A stretch of DNA of 64,000 nucleotides, from the NCBI RefSeq assembly GCF_016917755.1, contig NZ_CP070326.1:3906001-3970000 (forward strand), read 5' to 3'. The position numbers and the translations under genes were made by a program. The first letter of the stretch is position 1. Each line of letters begins with the position of its first letter. A model generated the notes under the pieces. It did no database searches, had not been told where the DNA came from, and saw only the letters and a list, made by a program, of their open reading frames with translations. Source of the stretch: Streptomyces noursei. GTDB taxonomy: Bacteria > Actinomycetota > Actinomycetes > Streptomycetales > Streptomycetaceae. Positions 42,271 through 50,400 of the stretch are shown here, one piece after another.

Positions 42271-42801
42271 TCAGGGGCGGGACTTCGCGGGTCCGTTCCC
42301 GTAGGTGGTGACCAGAGGCTTCGTCTCGTCGACGACGTAGGTGGACAGCATCATCGTGGTTTCCCGGCCGACGTTGCGGGCGTTGTGGATGGCGCCGGAG
42401 GGGATGAAGAACGGGTCGCCGGTACGCAGCCGCAGGACCTGGCCGTCGTCGAACACCATCAGCACGTCACCGCGGACGAGGTAGCCGACCTCCACCCCGG
42501 GGTGGCTGTGCCGGCCGGACTCCTTGCCCGTGGGGATCTGCACCAGGGTCTGGACGGTTTCCCAGCCCTCGACGGGAGAGGGGTGGCGCTGGAGCACGGT
42601 CCGGGTGACCCCGGAGGTCGGATCGGTGGGGTCCACGGGTCCCGTGGGGTGGGTGTGGTCCCCGGGGCAGTGCGGGTGGGTGTCCCCGGGGCCGGCGCCG
42701 GGGGCCGCGGCGGCGGCGACCGACGGGACGAGGGCGGTCACACCGAGGGCACCGGCGGCTGCGCCGGCGTTACGGATCAGGGCGCGGCGGTCGATCATCA
42801 T
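42271..42801 (-). CDS. Exported cupin-domain protein
   Basis: 176 residues. Two adjacent ATGs (42801, 42798) are possible; GGAGCCCG favours the second by spacing. A Tat-like signal (IDRRALIRNAGAAAGALG) precedes a His/Pro-rich stretch (HPHCPGDHTHPTGP) that could bind metal. The cupin has both motifs: GRHSHPGVEVGYLVRGDVLM and FFIPSGAIHNARNVG. Such exported small cupins often sit beside TetR regulators and hydrolases; the reaction is unknown. It is first in a two-gene unit with the TetR gene. Confidence 0.82.
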   Translation of the reverse strand: MMIDRRALIRNAGAAAGALGVTALVPSVAAAAAPGAGPGDTHPHCPGDHTHPTGPVDPTDPTSGVTRTVLQRHPSPVEGWETVQTLVQIPTGKESGRHSHPGVEVGYLVRGDVLMVFDDGQVLRLRTGDPFFIPSGAIHNARNVGRETTMMLSTYVVDETKPLVTTYGNGPAKSRP

Positions 42802-42828
42802 CGGGCTCCGTTCTGACGGACTTCCAGG

Positions 42829-42844
42829 AAGAACGAACGTTCTT
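42829..42844. promoter_or_regulatory. TetR-type palindromic operator
   Basis: AAGAACG-AA-CGTTCTT is a perfect 7-bp inverted repeat just upstream of the cupin start, in the 294-bp divergent region shared with the epoxide-hydrolase-like gene. Length and symmetry suit the TetR encoded at 41665-42231. Confidence 0.6.
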
Positions 42845-43095
42845 TCTGCCTCGATAGAGTGCCGTCCCCACACGGGCGAGCGCAAGAGGGAGCCGCATCT
42901 TTTCCGGGCAGAAGCGGCGATCAAACTCCCCTGGCATGCTTCGAGTTGGCGTGCGTCACCTGTTTGACCGGTGACGGATGCTGTGCCACAGTCGTCGGGC
43001 ACGCCCATGGCGGTCAACGGAACCCCGGTGCGCGTGGAATCTCCCGCGAGGCGCAGACCGCGGGCCGGCACTTCGAGACGCACGGAGGGCTTCAC

Positions 43096-44160
43096 ATGAT
43101 CAACAGGCGTACGTTCGGCAAGGCGCTCGGCCTGGGGGCCGGCGGTGCGGTCGTCGCGACCCTGGCGGGGACGTCGGGGTCGGCGCATGCCGCGGCCGTG
43201 CCGGAGCAGCCGGCCGGCACGGCCGCCGGGACCACCGCCGGTCCCCGCGGGCGCGGCGCGTTCCCCCCGCTCAAGAGGATCAGGGCCGGCCTGCTGGAGA
43301 TCGGCTACGCCGAGGTGGGGCCGGCGCACGGGCCGCCGGTCATCTGCCTGCACGGCTGGCCGTACGACATCCACAGCTTCGTCGAGGTGGCGCCGCTACT
43401 GGCGGCCGAGGGCCACCGGGTGATCGTTCCCTATCTGCGCGGCCACGGCTCGACGCGGTTCGTCTCCCCCCGGACCTTCAGGAACGGACAGCAGGCGGCC
43501 CTCGCCCTCGACACCGTCGCCCTGATGGACGCGCTGGGGCTGGAGAAGGCGGTGCTCGCCGGATTCGACTGGGGAGCCCGGACCGCCGACATCATCGCGG
43601 CGCTGTGGCCCGAGCGCTGCAAAGCCCTGGTGTCGGTGGGCGGTTACCTCGTCGTCAACCTGGAGGCGAACCTCCGACCGCTGGCGCCGGCGACCGAACA
43701 CGCCTGGTGGTACCAGTACTACTTCGCCACGGAACGCGGCCGGCTCGCCATGGAGGACAAGGCCAAGCGGCACGACCTGACGCGGCTGGTCTGGGACACC
43801 GTGTCCCCGACATGGGACTTCGACGACACCACCTTCGAGCACACCGCCGCCGCCTTCGAGAACCCGGACTACGCCGCCGTCGTGATCCACAACTACCGCT
43901 GGCGGCTGGGCCTCGCCGAGGGCGAACGGCGCTACGAGCCGCACGAGGAGCGGCTCGCCGCCCGCCCGGCCATCACCGTGCCGACGGTGACGCTGGACGC
44001 CGAGCTCGACCCGTTCACCGTGCCGGGCGGCGGATCCGCGTACCGGGACCGGTTCACGGGCCCGTACGAGCACCGGACCCTGAAGGGCATCGGCCACAAC
44101 CTGCCCCAGGAGGCACCCGCGGCGTTCGCCCGGGCCGTCCTCGACGCCGACCGCCTCTGA
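43096..44160 (+). CDS. Exported epoxide-hydrolase-like alpha/beta hydrolase
   Basis: 354 residues from ATG 43096 (GGAGGG upstream). A Tat signal (MINRRTFGKALGLGAGGAVV) ends near AHAAAV. The fold matches epoxide hydrolases/haloalkane dehalogenases: oxyanion motif CLHGWPYDIHSF, nucleophile Asp158 in GFDWGARTAD instead of serine, a cap domain (WWYQYYFATERGRLAM), and His334 in GIGHNLPQEAP. It would act outside the cell on an epoxide, halide or ester. It is divergent from the cupin/TetR pair and probably controlled by the same operator. Confidence 0.87.
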   Translation: MINRRTFGKALGLGAGGAVVATLAGTSGSAHAAAVPEQPAGTAAGTTAGPRGRGAFPPLKRIRAGLLEIGYAEVGPAHGPPVICLHGWPYDIHSFVEVAPLLAAEGHRVIVPYLRGHGSTRFVSPRTFRNGQQAALALDTVALMDALGLEKAVLAGFDWGARTADIIAALWPERCKALVSVGGYLVVNLEANLRPLAPATEHAWWYQYYFATERGRLAMEDKAKRHDLTRLVWDTVSPTWDFDDTTFEHTAAAFENPDYAAVVIHNYRWRLGLAEGERRYEPHEERLAARPAITVPTVTLDAELDPFTVPGGGSAYRDRFTGPYEHRTLKGIGHNLPQEAPAAFARAVLDADRL

Positions 44161-44272
44161 CGGGGGCGACGGACAGAAGGACACCGTGCGGACACGCTTC
44201 CGCACGGAATCGCCCGGCGCGGCGGGCGAGTCGGGCCGCGCCGCAGACAACCGAAGGAGCGGGAGGACGACG

Positions 44273-44464
44273 ATGCAGGACCGCAGCACGCAGGACGACG
44301 GCTCGGCGGTGCGCCGCGCACGGTTCGGCGCACTGCCCGAGCGGATCGCCCGCGAGGACATGATCGGGACCAAGGCGGCCTCGCCGAGGGGCCCGGAGCG
44401 CGACGTCGGCACCCCAGGGGCCGGGGAGATCCTCTCCTGCCTGGCGTGGGACATGGTGCTCTGA
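44273..44464 (+). CDS. Small conserved-looking protein of unknown function
   Basis: 63 residues from ATG 44273 with GGGAGGACGACG upstream, 112 bp after the hydrolase stop. The sequence VRRARFGALPERIAREDMIG, then EILSCLAWDMVL, is charged at the start and ends hydrophobic; a single Cys is present. I recognise no domain. A terminator hairpin follows directly. Confidence 0.6.
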   Translation: MQDRSTQDDGSAVRRARFGALPERIAREDMIGTKAASPRGPERDVGTPGAGEILSCLAWDMVL

Positions 44465-44474
44465 AGCGCGCCCT

Positions 44475-44512
44475 CCGCCGCCGCACGGGGCCGCGGGCCC
44501 TCGCGGCGGCGG
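44475..44512. terminator. Terminator before the ABC-F leader
   Basis: CCGCCGCCGC (44475-44484) pairs with GCGGCGGCGG (44503-44512) just after the small-protein stop. Confidence 0.6.
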
Positions 44513-44550
44513 CGACGGAAAAGCCTTTCGGGCGGCCTCGCGGTGCCTGG

Positions 44551-44556
44551 TACGGT
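44551..44556 (+). promoter_or_regulatory. Candidate -10 box of the ABC-F leader transcript
   Basis: TACGGT fits the actinobacterial TANNNT -10. An A-rich spot (GGAAAAGCC, 44517-44525) lies upstream of a poor -35 region, a layout reminiscent of WblC/WhiB7-activated promoters; this is tentative. Confidence 0.35.
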
Positions 44557-44592
44557 GGCCGCGGCAGTGATCCTTCGTAGAGGAGTCCAGAC

Positions 44593-44622
44593 ATGGTGGG
44601 TGACGACGACATCTCCGGGTGA
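44593..44622 (+). CDS. Upstream ORF (nine-codon leader peptide) of the ABC-F gene
   Basis: MVGDDDISG, ATG 44593 to TGA 44620-44622, preceded by AGAGGAG with ideal seven-base spacing. The stop codon lies in the stem-loop TCCGGGT-GAG-ACCCGGA (44614-44630). Translated leader peptides with hairpins control other antibiotic-resistance ABC-F genes by ribosome stalling and attenuation, which makes this a strong candidate for the same. Confidence 0.6.
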   Translation: MVGDDDISG

Positions 44623-44630
44623 GACCCGGA
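44614..44630 (+). promoter_or_regulatory. Hairpin overlapping the leader-ORF stop codon
   Basis: TCCGGGT (44614-44620) pairs with ACCCGGA (44624-44630) around GAG. A ribosome on the last codons of the leader would hold the stem open and could switch downstream folding. Confidence 0.6.
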
Positions 44631-44730
44631 TCTGATCGACCACCGGCAGGCGCACCGTTGGCAGTGCGGCCGTCGTGGTCATCTCGCCGTCCCCTTTTCC
44701 CCTGTCTCCGGCGCAGTGCCCTTCGCCCGA

Positions 44731-44781
44731 TGGTTTCCGTATCGCGGTGGTTTCCGTATCGCGGTTGCTTCCCTGTCGCGG
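44731..44781 (+). repeat. 17-bp tandem repeat in the ABC-F leader
   Basis: Two perfect copies of TGGTTTCCGTATCGCGG (44731-44764) and a third diverged copy (44765-44781, TTGCTTCCCTGTCGCGG), ending about 50 bases before the ABC-F start. The spacer 44623-44730 is pyrimidine-rich toward its end (CCCCTTTTCCCC at about 44691-44702). Confidence 0.85.
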
Positions 44782-44829
44782 TTGCCCCCTTGGAGCGCCC
44801 TGCCCGCTTTCCCTCATGAGGTCATCCCC

Positions 44830-46464
44830 ATGTCCGACGCTTCCGTCATCTGCTCCCAGCTGGCCTTCTCCTGGCCCGACGACACCCCGGTCTTCGCGGG
44901 CCTGTCCTTCACCGTCGGCGCCGGCCGTACGGGCCTGGTGGCACCCAACGGCTCCGGCAAGAGCACCCTGCTGAAGCTGATCGCCGGTGAACTGCGCCCC
45001 ACGGCAGGGTCGTTGAGCGTGCACGGCACGATCGGCTACCTCCCGCAGACCCTCCCCCTGACCGGCGAACCGACGGTGGCCGAGGTCCTGGGCGTCGACG
45101 CGGTGATCCGCGCCATCGACGCCGTCGAGTCCGGCGACGTGCGCGAGGAGCACTTCACCACCATCGGCGACGACTGGGACATCGAGGAGCGCACCCGCGC
45201 CCAGCTCGACCGGCTCGGCCTCGCCCACCTCGCCCTCGACCGGACCCTGGGCACGCTCAGCGGCGGCCAGGTCGTCAGCCTCGGCCTGGCGGCGCAACTG
45301 CTCAAGCGCCCCGACGTGCTGCTGCTGGACGAACCGACCAACAACCTCGACCTGGCGGCCCGCCACAAGCTCTACGACGTGCTCTCGGAGTGGAACGGCA
45401 CGCTGCTGCTCGTCAGCCACGACCGGGCCCTGCTGGACCGCATGGAGCGCATCGCCGAACTCGACCGCGGCGAACTGCGGCTGTACGGCGGCGACTTCAC
45501 CCAGTACGAGCAGGCCGTACGGGCCGAGCAGGAGGTCGCGGAGAAGAACGTGCGCAACGCCGAGCAGGAGCTGAAGCGGGAGAAGCGCGAGCTGCAGCAG
45601 GCCCGCGAGCGGGCCGACCGCCGCGCGAGCAACGCCGCCCGCAACCTCAAGAACGCCGGCCTGCCGCGCATCTTCGCCGGGAACATGAAGCGCGGCGCCC
45701 AGGAGTCCGCCGGCCGGGCGGGCCAGATGCACGCCACCCGCGTCCACGAGGCGCAGGCCCGGCTCGACGAGGCGGGGCGCGCCCTGCGGGACGAGCAGCG
45801 GCTCGTCCTGGAGCTGCCCGACACCGACGTCCCCGCCGGACGCACCGTCGTGCTGGGCGAGCGGATGCAGATCCGACGCGGCGGGCGGGAACTGTTCGCG
45901 GCGGACGGCGTGGACCTCACGATCCGCGGGCCCGAGCGGATCGCGCTCACCGGCCCCAACGGCGCGGGCAAGACGACCCTGTTGCGGCTGCTCTCCGGCG
46001 GCCTCGCCCCGGACGGCGGGAGCATCAAGCGCGCCGACGGGCGGATCGCGGTCCTGTCGCAGCGGCTGGACCTGCTCGACCCGGACCGCACCGTGGCTGA
46101 GAACTTCGCGGCGTCCGCCCCGCACCGGCCGGAGGCGGAGCGGATGAACCTGCTCGCGCGCTTCCTGTTCCGCGGCCCCCGGGCACATCTGCCGGTGCGC
46201 GTGCTCTCCGGCGGCGAGCGCCTGCGCGCCACGCTTGCCTGCGTCCTGTGCGCCGAACCCGCCCCGCAGCTGCTGCTGTTGGACGAGCCGACGAACAACC
46301 TCGACCTGGTCAGCGCCGGCCAGCTGGAGAGCGCCCTGGCGTGCTACCGCGGCGCGTTCGTGGTGGTCAGCCACGACGAGCCGTTCCTCGAACGGATCGG
46401 CGTCGACCGGTGGCTGCGGGTCGCCGACGGCGAGCTGACGGAGACCGGGGCACCGCACGCCTGA
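44830..46464 (+). CDS. ABC-F ribosome-protection-type ATPase (probable MLS/lincosamide-class resistance)
   Basis: 544 residues from ATG 44830 (GAGGTCATCCCC upstream); an upstream in-frame ATG lies in the leader repeats and is less likely. Two ABC domains lack membrane segments: Walker A APNGSGKST and GPNGAGKTT, signatures TLSGGQVVSLG and LSGGERLRATL, Walker B LLLDEPTNNLDL in both. The interdomain linker (about residues 235-310) is a charged coiled coil of the antibiotic-resistance type. Length and layout fit streptomycete resistance proteins such as LmrC, TlrC, OleB and VarM, which displace or signal bound drugs at the ribosome. The long leader suggests drug-induced expression. Confidence 0.9.
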   Translation: MSDASVICSQLAFSWPDDTPVFAGLSFTVGAGRTGLVAPNGSGKSTLLKLIAGELRPTAGSLSVHGTIGYLPQTLPLTGEPTVAEVLGVDAVIRAIDAVESGDVREEHFTTIGDDWDIEERTRAQLDRLGLAHLALDRTLGTLSGGQVVSLGLAAQLLKRPDVLLLDEPTNNLDLAARHKLYDVLSEWNGTLLLVSHDRALLDRMERIAELDRGELRLYGGDFTQYEQAVRAEQEVAEKNVRNAEQELKREKRELQQARERADRRASNAARNLKNAGLPRIFAGNMKRGAQESAGRAGQMHATRVHEAQARLDEAGRALRDEQRLVLELPDTDVPAGRTVVLGERMQIRRGGRELFAADGVDLTIRGPERIALTGPNGAGKTTLLRLLSGGLAPDGGSIKRADGRIAVLSQRLDLLDPDRTVAENFAASAPHRPEAERMNLLARFLFRGPRAHLPVRVLSGGERLRATLACVLCAEPAPQLLLLDEPTNNLDLVSAGQLESALACYRGAFVVVSHDEPFLERIGVDRWLRVADGELTETGAPHA

Positions 46465-46537
46465 GCCGCCGCCGTGCCGCCACGCCCGAGGTTTCGCACC
46501 CGGTGGGCCCGGAGACGACCACGCCGGACGGATCACC

Positions 46538-46800
46538 ATGCACCCCCTGCCCTGCTCGCCCACGACCTCGTCCGCACCCTCGGCACTCTCGGCACCCTCG
46601 GCACCCACAGGGTCCTCGACGGCGTCGGCCTCACCGCCTCGCCCGGCCACCGCATCGGGCTGATCGGCGAGAACGGCGACGGCAAGACGCCGCCGCTGCG
46701 GATCCCCGCCGGTGCCAACGCGCCCGAAGCGGGCCGCGAGATCCGGTTGAGCACCGCGGAGGGCGGGCCCGGCGGCCCCGACGGCGCTCCTTGCGAGCAC
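46538..46800 (+). pseudogene. Relic of an ABC-F N-terminal domain
   Basis: A frame containing ALLAHDLVRTLG, HRVLDGVGLTASPGHRIGLIGENG and then DGKTPPLRIPAGANAPEAGREIR reads like an ABC-F start, but the Walker A is broken (GENGDGKTPP for GENGVGKST), the ATG at 46538 is out of frame by one base, and a 9-bp expansion (46579-46605, CTCGGCACC-type units coding LGTLGTLGT) interrupts the first strand. It stops within 90 residues. It lies 74 bp after the intact ABC-F gene and is best read as a decayed second copy. Confidence 0.65.
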
Positions 46801-46825
46801 CCGGGTCACCCGTCAAGATGGTGAC

Positions 46826-47383
46826 GTGAACCTGGATCATGTCTTTGTGTGCGGCAACCCGGCGCTGGACTTCGCGGCCACGCTCCGGGCCCGCCGCACG
46901 GCGCGGTTCGAGATGTTCGCGACGCCGGACCGCCTGGACGCGTGGTACCTGGAGTCCGGCCTCGTCGACTCCGTCTCGCCCGCCCGGCGGGCCGACGTGG
47001 AACGGGCCACGACCGTACGGGAGGCCGTCTACCGGCTGATCACGGCCCGGCGCCGCGGCACGGACTTCGACGACGAGGCGCTGGCCGTGGTCAACGACGC
47101 GGCCCACCGGGCCCCCGCGGCGCCCCGGTTGACCCACTCCGGCCGCTGGACGGCGGCGACGCAGCGCGAGGCGCTGTCCGCCGTCGCCCGGCACGCGGTG
47201 GAACTGCTGAGCGGCCCGGACGTCCCGCTGCTCAAGGAGTGCGGCAACCCCGAGTGCACCCGCGTCTACCTCGACCGCTCGCGCGGCAGCCGGCGCCAGT
47301 GGTGCGGCATGGAGTCCTGCGGCAACAAGATCAAGGCCGCCGCGTACCGCGCCCGCAGGAAGACCGCCGCCACCACGGGGTGA
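46826..47383 (+). CDS. CGNR zinc-finger (ABATE-domain) regulator
   Basis: 185 residues from GTG 46826. The N-terminal ABATE domain (NPALDFAATLRARRTARFEM, ERATTVREAVYRLITARRRG) is a putative ligand-binding stress-induced fold. The C-terminal CGNR zinc finger is complete: KECGNPECTRVYLDRSRGSR, then RQWCGMESCGNKIKAAAYR with four Cys ligands. CGNR proteins are actinobacterial transcriptional regulators often next to resistance or export genes; the ABC-F gene upstream and ABC exporter gene downstream fit that pattern. Confidence 0.88.
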   Translation: MNLDHVFVCGNPALDFAATLRARRTARFEMFATPDRLDAWYLESGLVDSVSPARRADVERATTVREAVYRLITARRRGTDFDDEALAVVNDAAHRAPAAPRLTHSGRWTAATQREALSAVARHAVELLSGPDVPLLKECGNPECTRVYLDRSRGSRRQWCGMESCGNKIKAAAYRARRKTAATTG

Positions 47384-47384
47384 C

Positions 47385-47456
47385 GGCGGTGTCGGCGGTG
47401 TCGGCGGTGTCGGCGGTGTCGGCGGTGTCGGCGGTGTCGGCGGTGTCGGCGGTCAC
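47385..47456 (+). repeat. 9-bp minisatellite
   Basis: Seven perfect tandem copies of GGCGGTGTC (47385-47447) plus an eighth partial copy, between two converging genes. Confidence 0.9.
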
Positions 47457-47474
47457 GGACACGACAGGCCCTGG

Positions 47475-50400
47475 CTAGGACACGGTGACCGGCTCTCCCC
47501 CTGCCTTCGGCGGGGGTGCCCCCGCCTCGCCGGTGAAGGTCCGCCACAGCTCGGCGTAGCGGCCGTCGCGGGCGAGGAGTTGGGCGTGTGTGCCGTCCTC
47601 GATGATCCGGCCGCGGTCGAGCACCACCACCCGGTCGGCGCGGGCGGCCGTGCTGAGGCGGTGGGCGACGATCAAGGTGGTGCGGGCGCCGGAGCCCGCC
47701 GTGGAGCGACGGGCGGTGCGCGCGTGAGCTGACGGGTGGGCCGCGCGGCGGCCGGCGAGGCGGTCGGTGGCCTGGTTGACGACGGCCTCGGTGGCCAGGT
47801 CCAGGGCAGCGGTGGCCTCGTCGAGCAACAGCACGTCGGGGTCGGTGAGTTCGGCCCGGGCCAGGGCGAGCAGCTGGCGCTGGCCGGCGGAGAGGTTGCG
47901 GCCGCGCTCGGCGACCTCGTGGAGGTAGCCGCCGTCGAGGGTGGCGATCATGGCGTGCGCGCCGACGGCCCGGGCGGCGGCCTCCACCTCGGCGTCGGTG
48001 GCGTCCGGGCGGCCGTAGGCGATGGCGTCGCGGACCGTGCCGGGGAAGAGGTAGGACTCCTGAGGGACGACGCCGAGCCGGCGGCGGTAGCCGGTCAGGT
48101 CCAGCTCGCGCAGGTCGGTGCCGTCGATCCGGACCGCGCCGGAGGTCGGGTCGTAGAAGCGGGCGACGAGCTTGACGAGGGTGGACTTGCCGGCGCCGGT
48201 CTCGCCGACGAAGGCGACGGTCTGCCCGGCGGGGATGGTGAGGTCGATGGCGGCCAGGGCCTGCTCGTCGTGGTCGCCGTAGTGGAAGTGCACGTCGTCG
48301 AAGGCGAGGTCGCCGCGCAGCGCGGTGACCGGGCGGGGCTGCTCGGCGGCCGGGGTGGACGTGGGCTGGGCGAGGAGTTCGCGGATCCGGCCGAGCGAGA
48401 CGGTTGCCTGCTGGTAGCCGTCGAAGACCTGGGAGAGCTGCTGGACGGGGGCGAAGAACAGGTCGATGTAGAGGAGGTAGGCGACCAGCGCGCCGACGGT
48501 GAGGGTGTGCCCGCCGATCCGGTCGGCGCCGACGATCAGGACCAGGGCGGACGCCACCGACGACAGCAGCTGGACGAACGGGAAGTAGACGGATATCAGG
48601 AACTGGCCGCGCACCCGGGCCTGTCGGTAGGCGTCGCTGTGCGCGGCGTACCGCTCGGCGCCGTGCCCCTCGCGGCGGAACGCCTGGACGATCCGCAGTC
48701 CGGCGACGCTCTCCTGGAGGTCGCCGTTGACGGTGCTGATCCGCTCGCGGGCCAGCTCGTACGCCCGGACGCTGCGCTTGCGGAAGACGTACGTGGCGAG
48801 CACCAGCGGGGGGAGGGTGGCGAAGACGACCAGGGCCAGCTGGACATCGAGGGCGAGCAGGGCGAGCAGGATGCCGAAGAAGGTGAGCACCGAGACGACG
48901 GCGGTGACCAGGCCGGTCTGGAGGAACGTGGACAGCGCGTCCACGTCGGTGGTCATCCGGGTCATGATCTTGCCGGTCAGCTCGCGCTCGTAGTAGTCCA
49001 GGCCGAGGCGCTGGAGCTGGGCGAAGATCTTCAGGCGGAGGGCGTACAGGACCCGTTCGCCGGTGCGGCCGGTCATGCGGTTGGCGCCGATCTGGGCGCC
49101 CCACTGGGCGACGACCACGGCCAGCGCGAGCCCGGCGGCGGTCCAGACGCCGGCCAGGACTCCGCGCCGGACGCCGTCGTCGATGCCCTGCCGGATGAGG
49201 ACCGGCAGCAGCAGCGAGGCGACCGCGTCCACGGCGACCAGCAGCAGGGCCAGGGCGAGCGGCCGGCCGAAGCCGTGCAGCAGCCGGCGCAGGCCGTAGG
49301 AGCGCTCGGCGCGGAGGGCGGCGGCCTCGTCGACGTCCGGGGTGTCGGTGGCCGGCGGCAGCGCGGCGACCTGGGCGAGGAGTTCGGGGGTGGCCGGGCT
49401 GCCGGCCACCGCGGCGGCGATGCCGGGGCCGGCGGCGGTGGCGGTGCGGGCGGCGGTACTGGCCGCGCCCTGCTCGGCCTCCTGCTCGCGGCGGACCCAC
49501 AGCTCGGGGGTGATGCCGCCGGTGGCGGCGGTGGCGAGGGCGGGGTCGACGGGCTCGTCCTGGTCGACGTCGACCAGGGCTTCGCGGCGGTGCGGGACGG
49601 CGGCGCCGGGGTGCGGCCGGTCGCCGGCCGGGCCCGGCGTCAGCAGGCCGGTGGTCCCGGACGCGGCGTACTCGCCGCCGAAGTGCCCCGCGCTCTCGGC
49701 TCCTTCTCCACTCTCCGCTCGGTTCGAGCGGGGGGACTCCCCTGCGCGGGGGAGATCCCATCCGGCGAGTTCGCCCGCCGGGTCGTGCGGGACGCCGCCC
49801 AGCTCCTCCGGGTCGGTCAGCAGCCGGCGGTAGAGGGCGCAGCGCTCGGCCAGCTCCTCCTGGGTGCCGAGGTCCACCAGCCGGCCGCCGTCGAGGACGG
49901 CGACCCGGTCGGCGAGCGCCAGGGTGGAGGCGCGGTGCGCGATCAGGAGCGTGGTGCGGCCGGCCATGACGCCGCGCAGCGCCTCGTGGATCTCGTGCTC
50001 GACTCGGACGTCGACGGCGGAGGTGGCGTCGTCCAGGACCAGCAGCCGGGGGTCGGTGAGGATGGCACGGGCCAGGGCGACGCGCTGGCGCTGGCCGCCG
50101 GAGAGGGTCAGGCCCTGTTCGCCGACCTTGGTGTCGTAGCCCTGGGGCAGCTCGGATATGAAGCGGTCGGCCTGGGCGGCGCGGGCGGCGGCGCGGATCT
50201 GCTCGTCGGTGGCCTCGGGGTGGCCGTAGGCGATGTTGTCCCGTATGGAGTCGGAGAACAGGAAGCTGCTCTCGGGGACCAGGCCGATGGCGGCGCGCAG
50301 CGATTCCAGGGTGAGGTCGCGGACGTCGTGGCCGCCGACCAGGACGCGGCCGGCGGTGACGTCGTAGAAGCGGGGCAGCAGCAGCGAGACGGTGGACTTG

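Noticed and set aside
47385..47456. Repeat array as a possible CRISPR
   Set aside because: Units of nine bases follow each other without spacers; it is a minisatellite, not a CRISPR.
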